A DNA stretch of 5,868 nucleotides from an uncultured Erysipelotrichaceae bacterium (GCA_902791085.1 CADAUN010000095.1:1-5868); one strand, 5' to 3'. Counted from the first letter of the stretch, positions 1 to 5,853 are shown. The notes: generated by a model not told the origin, from the sequence alone. Numbers and translations: made by a program.

Positions 1-428
1 TATCGGTTTCAGGCCGCGATACCATTGAAGAAAGAGTTCGCTTAATCAATGACTTCAAGTTTGGAAATGCCCAAGTATTGGTTACCAATCCGAACACTTT
101 AGCGGAATCCGTTTCGTTGCATATGGTATGCCATAATGCCATCTATCTAGAATACGGATTTAACCTCACTTATATGCTTCAATCAAAAGACCGCATCAAT
201 CGTGTAGGCCTCTCTCCCGATACCCATACGCATTACTACTACGCGATGAGTAAGAATGACGGGTTAAGGCGCGGTTCCATCGATGCCCTCATATTAGACA
301 GGCTTTCAGTGAAAAGTGAGCGCATGCTAAAAACCATAGAATCAGGGAAGCTGTCCGTGACTGGCGATCGTTCTACTGAATTAGACGACATCAAATATAT
401 TTTAGAAAAAGGAAACAAAGGTTTTTAA
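1..428 (+). CDS. SNF2/DEAD-type helicase, C-terminal part (5' end outside the window)
   Basis: The reading frame is open from base 3 to the TAA at 426-428, giving the last 141 residues of a longer protein. I see a helicase C-terminal (RecA-like lobe 2) signature. SGRDTIEERVRLINDF is followed by a motif V-like stretch TNPNTLAESVSLH (bases 84-122), then AIYLEYGFN, then a motif VI-like QSKDRINRVG (bases 180-209) whose two arginines would be the ATP-sensing fingers. A tail rich in charged residues follows (LDRLSVKSERMLKTIESG). This fits ATP-dependent DNA translocases of superfamily 2; related helicases often sit in restriction or phage-defence loci, but nothing else here proves that role. An internal TTG at 78 lies inside motif V and is not a start. 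The stop is natural and the C-terminus looks complete. The family call is fairly sure; the exact subfamily and the lost N-terminal half are unknown. Confidence 0.78.
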   Translation, partial: SVSGRDTIEERVRLINDFKFGNAQVLVTNPNTLAESVSLHMVCHNAIYLEYGFNLTYMLQSKDRINRVGLSPDTHTHYYYAMSKNDGLRRGSIDALILDRLSVKSERMLKTIESGKLSVTGDRSTELDDIKYILEKGNKGF

Positions 429-448
429 TCAATCGTTAACGGATTGAT
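428..448. repeat. Small palindrome just after the helicase stop
   Basis: ATCAATC (428-434) and GATTGAT (442-448) are perfect reverse complements around a 7-base loop containing GTTAAC. It overlaps the helicase stop codon. A hairpin here could be a weak transcription end, but no run of Ts follows, so it could equally be a protein-binding palindrome or chance. Confidence 0.35.
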
Positions 449-654
449 GATTTAGGAACCTATCTATTGAGACAAGGATGTCATGAATGCACCAGATCGT
501 CTTGGTACGAGTTCCCATTCTCTCTAACGAAAGCACAAAAGACATCTTTTGACGAAGCGTAATTTGCGTATCGATGGAATCGAGCGGAGAATTTCATGTT
601 TTAAAAAGAAAGATAAACTTCTGCTTCTTCGGCTCATCCATAAAAATAAATACA
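429..654. other. Intergenic stretch, no convincing gene
   Basis: This is the gap between the helicase stop and the insertion sequence's target duplication. Two short frames look slightly protein-like. On + there is an open frame 440-562 ending in TAA (it contains GCHECTRSSWYEFPFSLTKA). On - there is an open frame 593-429 (contains SLERMGTRTKTIWCIHD), with an ATG at 545 for 38 aa. Neither has a recognisable ribosome binding site and neither resembles a family I know. They may be decayed remnants or chance. No tRNA, riboswitch or clear promoter is visible. Confidence 0.5.
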
Positions 655-662
655 TAATCTTT
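655..662 (+). repeat. Target-site duplication, left copy
   Basis: TAATCTTT lies directly outside the left inverted repeat and is repeated exactly outside the right one. Eight bases is the usual duplication length for the IS1595 family. The identical copies indicate that the element arrived by transposition and that the junctions have not changed since. Confidence 0.92.
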
Positions 663-690
663 TAGAAGTATTTACCAAAGTGTGGGTGGG
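663..690 (+). repeat. Left terminal inverted repeat (28 bp)
   Basis: The first 20 bases are TAGAAGTATTTACCAAAGTG, followed by TGGGTGGG. It matches the reverse complement of 1665-1692 at 27 of 28 positions; the only difference is T at 687. This is the presumed transposase binding and cleavage end. The boundary is set by the 8-bp direct duplication outside it. Confidence 0.93.
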
Positions 691-707
691 GAATTCGGAA
701 TCCCGCA

Positions 708-716
708 TGCTATAAT
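708..716 (+). promoter_or_regulatory. Extended -10 promoter of the transposase
   Basis: TGC-TATAAT is a perfect -10 hexamer (711-716) with the TGn extension at 708-710. No good -35 is seen 16-18 bases upstream (that region is G-rich, around GTGGGGAA), which is common for extended -10 promoters. Transcription would start about 7 bases downstream, near 723. That is exactly the first base of the leader hairpin. Confidence 0.7.
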
Positions 717-722
717 TTGGGC

Positions 723-819
723 GCTAGATAAACGGCAAAGGCGATCGTCGGATCGGTTTATCTAGCAATACTCCTTCTTCCGGCGATCGCCTTTGCTCCA
801 CAAAGAAGGAGCTTTTTTC
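723..819 (+). promoter_or_regulatory. Structured transposase leader with mutually exclusive hairpins
   Basis: Three perfect complementary pairings are visible. Stem A pairs GCTAGATAAAC (723-733) with GTTTATCTAGC (756-766), 11 bp, with an inner CGATC/GATCG (742-746/751-755). Stem B pairs CTCCTTCTT (771-779) with AAGAAGGAG (803-811), 9 bp, burying the AAGGAG ribosome binding site. Pairing C joins GCAAAGGCGATCG (735-747) with CGATCGCCTTTGC (784-796), 13 bp, linking the loop of A to the loop of B. C is not nested with A or B, so the RNA must either switch between A+B and C or form a kissing-loop/pseudoknot. State A+B would block translation; state C would free the binding site. This probably limits transposase output. 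The pairings are seen directly; the regulatory role is inferred. Confidence 0.7.
771..818 (+). terminator. Possible attenuator overlapping the transposase RBS
   Basis: The 9-bp stem B (771-779/803-811) is followed, after one C, by six Ts (813-818), ending one base before the ATG. A stem plus T-run is the form of an intrinsic terminator, so the structure could stop transcription as well as hide the AAGGAG. The loop is long (23 bases) and contains the 10-base palindrome GGCGATCGCC (782-791). The stem is only moderately GC-rich, so termination is less certain than RBS occlusion. Confidence 0.4.
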
Positions 820-1656
820 ATGGATTCAGGTATCGCGTGCCCATGGTGCGGATCGCTTTCGACGGTTTCGCACGGAAAGGCGAAATCGGGGCGAGGGAGG
901 CGCCTGTGCCGGGATTGCGGCAAGACGTTCTCGGAAACCACTGGAACGATATTCCTCTCGCGGAGGATGCCCGAGGACAAGCTGAGGATGATGATAAACC
1001 TCATGCTTAACGACACAAAGCTGAAGGCCATAACCGATTGCGTGGGGCTTTCCTCGAAGACCACGTATCTGTGGAGGATGAAGGTCTTCGCCGCCGCCTA
1101 CGAAATCCAGAAAAGCGCGATGCTCTCTGGGGTCGTGTGGATCGACGAGAAATCGGTCCCCGTGAACGAGAGCATGGTCGTGAGGCTGCCGAGTGGGAAA
1201 AAGATGAGGGGCGTCTCGAGAAACCAGGTCTGCGTCGCATGCGCCGTGGCGTCAAACGGGGCGAGATACGCCGAGGTCGCCGGGAAGGGGCACATAACGT
1301 CGGCCGAATGCGTCAGGACCTATGGGGCCCACATAGCCAAGGGATCGAAAATCGTCCATGACGGCGTCTTCAGCCACGACAGGCTGGTCGCCGCGGTCGG
1401 AGGCGAGAGCGAGGTGTGGAAGTCAACGGCAAAAGAGGCACACGCGAGGCTTCAGCCCGTGAATTCCTTCATAGCCGAGATAGAGCATTATCTGAATGTG
1501 CACACGGGGATACGGACGAGGTATCTCGGGCTGTATTGCGCATGGATAGCCTTCCGGGCGTCGGTGAAAGGCAAGGACATCGCCGAGAGGGTAGACGAAC
1601 TGGTGCGGAAATGCTACCAAATAAGTGCAGACTTCAAGAGCAGAACACGATATTAG
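820..1656 (+). CDS. IS1595-family transposase (zinc ribbon + ISXO2-like DDE domain)
   Basis: A 278-aa protein that would cut and rejoin the element's ends. Residues 7-33 form a zinc ribbon (C7-P-W-C10 ... C30-R-D-C33), expected to bind DNA. A helix-turn-helix-like stretch follows at about residues 55-80 (LKAITDCVGLSSKTTYLWRMK). The catalytic ISXO2-like domain shows WIDEK (D109), HDG (D181) and LQPVNSFIAEIEHYLN (N215, with E220 and E222 nearby), then a C-terminal RTRYLGLYCAWIAFR block. In IS1595 relatives the third catalytic position is often Asn, so D109-D181-N215 is the likely triad. I chose the ATG at 820 because AAGGAG sits 8 bases upstream (806-811) and the zinc ribbon starts directly after it; the in-frame TTG at 793 has no binding site and lies inside a leader stem. 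Length is normal and there is no frameshift. The family call is strong; the subgroup is tentative. Confidence 0.9.
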   Translation: MDSGIACPWCGSLSTVSHGKAKSGRGRRLCRDCGKTFSETTGTIFLSRRMPEDKLRMMINLMLNDTKLKAITDCVGLSSKTTYLWRMKVFAAAYEIQKSAMLSGVVWIDEKSVPVNESMVVRLPSGKKMRGVSRNQVCVACAVASNGARYAEVAGKGHITSAECVRTYGAHIAKGSKIVHDGVFSHDRLVAAVGGESEVWKSTAKEAHARLQPVNSFIAEIEHYLNVHTGIRTRYLGLYCAWIAFRASVKGKDIAERVDELVRKCYQISADFKSRTRY

Positions 1657-1664
1657 GCCAGTTT

Positions 1665-1692
1665 CCCGCCCACACTTTGGTAAATACTTCTA
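1665..1692 (-). repeat. Right terminal inverted repeat (28 bp)
   Basis: Read on the - strand it begins TAGAAGTATTTACCAAAGTG and matches the left end at 27 of 28 bases; the sole mismatch is at 1668. It starts only 8 bases after the transposase stop codon, so the right end has no other non-coding cargo. Confidence 0.93.
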
Positions 1693-1700
1693 TAATCTTT
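1693..1700 (+). repeat. Target-site duplication, right copy
   Basis: TAATCTTT is identical to 655-662. Removing one copy plus the element restores an AT-rich site upstream of the lipoprotein operon, 79 bases before its first ATG. Confidence 0.92.
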
Positions 1701-1754
1701 CAGAAAATAATTTTTTCTTCGTGTGTTTTCATCGTTTTTTAAAGAACTTGCGAC

Positions 1755-1760
1755 TATAAT
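1755..1760 (+). promoter_or_regulatory. Candidate -10 box of the lipoprotein operon
   Basis: A perfect TATAAT lies 19 bases before the first ATG of the operon. The region 17 bases upstream (TCGTTT at 1732-1737) is a poor -35. The resulting leader would be very short, about 12 bases, so another promoter upstream or inside the insertion sequence may also contribute. Confidence 0.4.
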
Positions 1761-1779
1761 CCCGTGGGGGTTAGAAAGA

Positions 1780-3225
1780 ATGAAACGATACGAATGGTTG
1801 TTGCTGGCCGCTCTCTTAACGGCTTGCACCACAAATATAGGAGAATCTTCTGCCACGAATGATATCTCTTCTAAGACGGAAAATAGCCCGCTATTTGCCA
1901 CGCCGAAAGCAGCGTTGGAAGCGTTAAGTCAAAATAACGTTACGATGACCATAACCGACTATGTAACCGCTTATTACACTGGAGAAAAAGGATTTTATTT
2001 CGATTACCTTTCTAGCGATGATAATGACGGCGGCATTGCTCGTTATGGCAACCAAGGATATTTCAGTTTCCATGTCGAAAACGAGAAAGCAGCCTTGGAC
2101 GATTTCCTAACGCCGGCAACGGAAAATGTTCTTTATTCTTATTTGGCGGGAGGACCAAGCGCCTTAGCCGCTTTTGCAGACCAAGACATTTTTGTTCCCT
2201 ATATCGGGGAAACGAGTTTCACCATCAAAGATGCTGCTTTCTTAAAAGAAGCATCAACTTTATTTGGCATGGGGAAAATGTACGAAGAAGGTTCCATCAA
2301 TCAAATGCATCTTCAATTGCTTGCTGATGGTTTTAACCTTTATTCGACCAATCTTTCTCTTTCTTATAATGTATCTTTCCGTTCTTTTGGCACCACTTCT
2401 TTTGCGGCAATCGATGAACTCCAAGAAGCCACTCCTTTGCCTAATCCTAGTGGATGGAATACCGATCAAAGAACTTCCATGATTTCGACGATGGCCGCCG
2501 TTTTGCCTTTTGTCCCAGGTTCTTCTTATGCGATGAAATTAGAATATAACAAACAAAGTTCTCGCTTTACGCTTACGGACATCGCGCGTGGCAACGATCC
2601 TTATTCCGATTATCATTCTCTTTTAGAACAGAATGGATATGTCGAACAAGCCTTGTCCGTCGAGGGTCATCGCTTCTTAAAATCCATCAAAGCCCAAGAT
2701 GACAACACTTATCAAGGTGCGGTTTCTTACGCTGTCGATTTTCGTTACGATAGCCCTGATTCTTTGACAAAAGAAGAAGAACGTGCGCTTTACCCGAAAG
2801 GACGTTTCTTATTAGAATTCTATTTCTACTACGCCCCATATCTCGCTAGGGATGTATCCGTCCTAAACGCTTTCTTGTCCTCTACTTTTCATTATCGGGA
2901 AGGGGATAGCCCAATTCCGTCTTTTGATTTTTCGCTTGCCCCTTCTTCCATTACCATCACAGACTTAAAGAAAACGAATTCGGTTTATTCTTATATGACT
3001 GGGCTACATCACGCCTATGAAGTTGTATTGTCTTTTGAAAATCACAGCGGTTTTGCAGAGGATATCGCTAAAATCAAGGCGGATTTTGTATCGAATCACT
3101 TCCTTCCAAGAGAAGACGGTGACGCAGAATATTATTTGATTGACAGCGACTTCCCTAGCGATCTTTCTTTCTCGATAGAAAGCGATGAAAGCGAAAACAC
3201 CATCACCATGGAATTCATGGCATAA
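1780..3225 (+). CDS. Surface lipoprotein of unknown function, paralogue of the next gene
   Basis: A 481-aa protein with a type II signal peptide: KR at 2-3, hydrophobic WLLLAALLTA, lipobox L-T-A-C with lipidated Cys16, then a Ser/Thr/Asn-rich linker to about 35. It should be anchored on the outer face of the membrane. From residue 36 (SPLFATPKAAL, then NVTMTITDY around M56) it aligns by eye with the downstream protein. Shared blocks are PLPNPSGWN (219-227), LTDI (265-268), NGYV (285-288) and YPKGRFLLEF (338-347). The last ~125 residues are extra. They contain another S-x-T-I-T-D-L block and may be a further copy of the same beta/alpha unit. No catalytic motif or known domain is recognised. 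It has no cysteine except Cys16. I prefer the ATG at 1780 over an upstream GTG at 1723, because only this start puts the signal peptide at the N-terminus. The ribosome site (GGGGGTTAG) is weak. It is followed after 10 bases by the next gene. Confidence 0.85.
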   Translation: MKRYEWLLLAALLTACTTNIGESSATNDISSKTENSPLFATPKAALEALSQNNVTMTITDYVTAYYTGEKGFYFDYLSSDDNDGGIARYGNQGYFSFHVENEKAALDDFLTPATENVLYSYLAGGPSALAAFADQDIFVPYIGETSFTIKDAAFLKEASTLFGMGKMYEEGSINQMHLQLLADGFNLYSTNLSLSYNVSFRSFGTTSFAAIDELQEATPLPNPSGWNTDQRTSMISTMAAVLPFVPGSSYAMKLEYNKQSSRFTLTDIARGNDPYSDYHSLLEQNGYVEQALSVEGHRFLKSIKAQDDNTYQGAVSYAVDFRYDSPDSLTKEEERALYPKGRFLLEFYFYYAPYLARDVSVLNAFLSSTFHYREGDSPIPSFDFSLAPSSITITDLKKTNSVYSYMTGLHHAYEVVLSFENHSGFAEDIAKIKADFVSNHFLPREDGDAEYYLIDSDFPSDLSFSIESDESENTITMEFMA

Positions 3226-3235
3226 GGAGTGAAAC

Positions 3236-4378
3236 ATGAAGAAATTATTTGCCTTGAGCGCTCTTTGCTTAACGCTCCCTACCTTAAGTAACCCCCTTCC
3301 TTCTTTGGCAGAAGCGGACGTAACCTCATCTTTAACGAGCGATAGCCCCTTAATCGCTTTCTTTCTCTCGTTATCCGATTATAACTGCACCATGAAAATC
3401 ATGACGCCACTTGGTGAGCTTGGCACCGCCTATTTCTACGGCCCAAAAGCGTCTTTCTTCCATTACGACAGTGCATTTAAACTTTCGGATGCCGCTTATT
3501 CTGACTATGGATACTTGCAACGGGAAGAAGGTGTCTTTTCTTATTTGTATCACCGCAATGCCATTGAACTCCAAGGATGTTATTCCGCCTCTTCTCCTGC
3601 CGTTTTAGGCGAAGACGTCTTGTATGAAAGCGACTTTGTGGTGGACCCGTCTGAATTTATCCTGTCTTCCTTGTCTCTTTGGAAGCAAAACGAAGATGGT
3701 ACCTACGAAACGACATCCGCGCACAATTATGCGGAACAATTAGGATGCTATCTGATGAAAATCGGAGATAACTACACCGACTTTGACGGATTAAAAGCAA
3801 CCCTAAGCGAAGATCAAAAAACGTTAACCATCAGCACCATTTCGGATGTTTATGCCGCTTATTCTTTGATTATTTCTGATGTTGGAACCACGACAAACCC
3901 TGTGGTCACGGATTATTTGCAAAATCCGTCACCTCTTGCCGATCCAACGGATTGGAATCAAAAAACCAAGAATTTCTTTGCCACTTACTTCACTAGCGAA
4001 GAGGAAGTTCCCTTCTTAGAAGGATGTTTTACTTATGGGATTTCTTATACTTATCATTACGATGAAATCACGGGTGGCGTCATTCAAATCACTGATGTCA
4101 AATCCGGTGACACGATTGACAAAGCTAAGGCCTTTTTAGAAACAAAAGGTTATGTCTTAAACGAAAGCGAATCCCGTTTAGCAGAGGACGATACGAATAA
4201 ATTGCCACGCGCGCTTTGCTTAGATAAGCCATTCTCTCTTGCGAACGGAAAGCAAAAGAATTCTCGTATCTTCTTGACTTATAACCCGGTTGCATTTGAC
4301 CAAGGCGACGATGCTAAAAAACTTCGCCCTCAAGGCGATATGGTGGTCACCATTTACGAAACTTCATTGACAAAATAA
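3236..4378 (+). CDS. Secreted protein of unknown function, soluble paralogue of the upstream lipoprotein
   Basis: A 380-aa protein. AAGGAG (3224-3229) lies 6 bases before the ATG and overlaps the stop of the upstream gene, so the two are probably translationally coupled. The N-terminus is a Sec signal peptide (KK, then a hydrophobic stretch, then SLA-EAD, likely cut near residue 25). Cys11 is inside the hydrophobic core, preceded by SAL, and does not form a valid lipobox. The mature part parallels the upstream protein: DSPLIAF (36-42), NCTMKI around M53, VGTTT, PLADPTDWN (233-241), ITDV (285-288), KGYV (304-307) and a C-terminal LRPQGDMVVTIYE. It lacks the upstream protein's C-terminal extension. 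It has five mature cysteines (51, 115, 171, 264, 328), against none in its paralogue. No known domain or active site is visible. It is presumably released or held by partner proteins. Confidence 0.85.
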   Translation: MKKLFALSALCLTLPTLSNPLPSLAEADVTSSLTSDSPLIAFFLSLSDYNCTMKIMTPLGELGTAYFYGPKASFFHYDSAFKLSDAAYSDYGYLQREEGVFSYLYHRNAIELQGCYSASSPAVLGEDVLYESDFVVDPSEFILSSLSLWKQNEDGTYETTSAHNYAEQLGCYLMKIGDNYTDFDGLKATLSEDQKTLTISTISDVYAAYSLIISDVGTTTNPVVTDYLQNPSPLADPTDWNQKTKNFFATYFTSEEEVPFLEGCFTYGISYTYHYDEITGGVIQITDVKSGDTIDKAKAFLETKGYVLNESESRLAEDDTNKLPRALCLDKPFSLANGKQKNSRIFLTYNPVAFDQGDDAKKLRPQGDMVVTIYETSLTK

Positions 4379-4390
4379 AAAAGGATATTT

Positions 4391-5806
4391 ATGAAAAAAT
4401 CACTCACTCTTGTTCTCGCTGCCTCTACCTTGTTATTGGCTGCTTGTACTACCCCTCATTCTTCTACTTCTTCCTCAACCACAAAACCATCTTCGTCTAC
4501 CCCTTCTAGCATCGCTTCTGAACCTACTTCTTCTAGCGAAGATCTCACCCGTTTTGATGAACGCTTGTTAGGACAATGGTATGGTGCCATCAGTGGCGGA
4601 ACCAACATGAAGTCCTATTTGATTACCATCCGTGAAGACGCCTTTGTCATTGCGGGATTCGATGATTCCACGTTGACGCAGACTCTGCCTTACATCGCTT
4701 CAGACACAGGGATCGCATTTTATGGTTTAGCAGGAGATTTAAACAATTCCGTTCGGGTGAGTTACAAAGGGGAACAAAATATGAATGGCAAAACCTTTGC
4801 CTCCATCGCGTTATACGGAAAAGTATCCTTGCCAGCAAAACCGCAAAACAAAGAAGTATCCTTCTCTTCCGAAGGAACGCTCTATCAATCTTATGTCGCT
4901 TTGCAAGATTTCTCGGTCAAACCGGAAAATCCTGTGGTGAAGGCATATCAAGAAGTCACACTAGAAACCATTTCTTCACCTACGAACGCCTATGTCGATT
5001 ATCGTTACGAGATTATCTCTGGAAGTGACTATCTCATGCAAAAAATCGCAGAAGAAGATAACGAACAATATTTTGTCCCTGGAGTCTTTGTGGGAAAACT
5101 TGCCGATGATTTAAAAGTTCACACCGCCGAAGTCAAAATCACCGAAAAGAGAAGCGGAATCGAAAAAACCGTTTCGATTACTGTTGAGCCGATCGAAGTT
5201 AAAAAAGTCGAATCGATTTCTCTTTCTTATTCTTCTACCGCATTAGTCGTCGGTGGCTTTTCTACGAAACCGACGATTACCGCTTCGCCCTCTGATGCGA
5301 CGGATTTGTCGAACTTACTTAAACGCGTGACTTACGCTTCCGATAACGAAGCAGTCGCTTCGGTTACAAATGACGGCGTTGTTTCTGGCGTTAGCGAAGG
5401 ACAAGCCACAATTACTGCAACCTTGACTAATAAAGATGGATCAACGGTTACTAGCAGCGTGCAATTCCAAGTCAAAGCAGCCAACATCGACACTTCTACG
5501 ATTGATGGAACATGGACTGGAACGACAACCATGAACGAATACCCATTCACCTTAACGATTCAAGATGGAAAGGGTACACTTCTGCGGGATAGCGGAGACG
5601 AGGAGGAACCCACCTATAATTTCTCTTTCGCTTCCAAAGAAGGTGAAGTCTATCAAGGATCCATTACCATCGAAGAAGAAAAATGGAATCTGAAATTAGA
5701 CGCAAGTGACGATTCTTCTGTTACTTTCTCTATCGGCGAAGAAGGCGATTACCCATTTGCTGATTCGGATAGCATCGTGGACGTTCAAATCACCAGAAAC
5801 GAATAA
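4391..5806 (+). CDS. Ig-like (BIG_2-type) domain surface lipoprotein
   Basis: A 471-aa protein. AAGGA (4381-4385) lies 5 bases before the ATG and the gap to the previous gene is 12 bases, so it belongs to the same operon. Signal peptide: KKS, hydrophobic core, lipobox L-A-A-C with lipidated Cys19. Residues 20-52 are a Ser/Thr/Pro linker. Domain order: a beta-rich module from about 55 with G61-Q-W63-Y-G65; a divergent Ig-like segment at about 166-272 ending in TVSITVEP; a bacterial Ig-like group 2 domain at 273-361 (VESISLSYSSTALVVGG, then YASDNEAVASVTNDGVVSGV and GQATITATLTN); and a C-terminal module with G373-T-W375-T-G377 that resembles the first one. BIG_2 domains are usual in extracellular binding or scaffold proteins. 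The flanking modules look like lipocalin-style beta barrels, but that is inference. No enzyme motif is seen. Confidence 0.86.
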   Translation: MKKSLTLVLAASTLLLAACTTPHSSTSSSTTKPSSSTPSSIASEPTSSSEDLTRFDERLLGQWYGAISGGTNMKSYLITIREDAFVIAGFDDSTLTQTLPYIASDTGIAFYGLAGDLNNSVRVSYKGEQNMNGKTFASIALYGKVSLPAKPQNKEVSFSSEGTLYQSYVALQDFSVKPENPVVKAYQEVTLETISSPTNAYVDYRYEIISGSDYLMQKIAEEDNEQYFVPGVFVGKLADDLKVHTAEVKITEKRSGIEKTVSITVEPIEVKKVESISLSYSSTALVVGGFSTKPTITASPSDATDLSNLLKRVTYASDNEAVASVTNDGVVSGVSEGQATITATLTNKDGSTVTSSVQFQVKAANIDTSTIDGTWTGTTTMNEYPFTLTIQDGKGTLLRDSGDEEEPTYNFSFASKEGEVYQGSITIEEEKWNLKLDASDDSSVTFSIGEEGDYPFADSDSIVDVQITRNE

Positions 5807-5824
5807 ATCGTGATGCGATTCGTC

Positions 5825-5853
5825 AAAGGAGAGCACCCCTCTCCTTTTTCTTT
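5825..5853 (+). terminator. Intrinsic terminator of the lipoprotein operon
   Basis: AAAGGAGAG (5825-5833) pairs perfectly with CTCTCCTTT (5839-5847) around a 5-base CACCC loop and is followed by TTCTTT. A smaller stem, AATCG/CGATT (5806-5810/5816-5820), sits just before it. It lies 18 bases after the last stop codon and closes the three-gene unit. Confidence 0.88.

Larger units (their letters stand above)
663..1692 (+). mobile_element. Complete IS1595-family insertion sequence, 1030 bp
   Basis: The element is bounded by 28-bp inverted repeats and an 8-bp duplication and carries one intact transposase gene. Its length, 8-bp duplication, zinc-ribbon transposase and single ORF all fit the IS1595 family (about 1 kb members). 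Layout is asymmetric: 129 bp of non-coding leader lie between the left repeat and the transposase start, but only 8 bp lie between the stop codon and the right repeat. Base composition is clearly richer in G+C than the flanking genes, and codon choice differs (AGG for Arg and ATA for Ile are common inside, CGT/CGC and ATC/ATT outside). This suggests the element came from another lineage. It reads toward the lipoprotein operon, and no terminator separates them, so read-through into that operon is possible. Everything needed for mobility looks intact. Confidence 0.93.

Noticed and set aside
78..428. A separate 116-aa gene starting at TTG 78
   Set aside because: The frame is open to the window edge and the TTG lies inside helicase motif V; it is the tail of a larger gene.
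688..706. GGGGAATTCGGAATCCC as a hairpin near the left end
   Set aside because: Only four base pairs form at the outside and the centre mismatches.
793..819. TTG at 793 as the transposase start
   Set aside because: It has no ribosome binding site and lies within leader pairing C, whereas ATG 820 has AAGGAG at ideal spacing.
762..1295. Overlapping - and + strand frames inside the transposase (e.g. 1007-1255, 1038-1361)
   Set aside because: Arg-rich low-complexity shadows of a GC-rich gene without start signals.
1702..1718. AGAAAA/TTTTCT as a terminator after the element
   Set aside because: The stem is only A-T pairs and too weak to terminate transcription.
1723..1779. GTG at 1723 as the first lipoprotein's start
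   Set aside because: It would bury the signal peptide behind 19 residues and lies upstream of the TATAAT box.
1653..1901. 82-aa frame on the - strand across the element's right end
   Set aside because: It overlaps the inverted repeat and the lipoprotein signal peptide and has no RBS; best explained as a shadow, though its lower part is discussed with the possible remnant.
2260..5550. Short frames on either strand inside the three operon genes
   Set aside because: They lie wholly within well-supported genes and lack start signals or recognisable domains.
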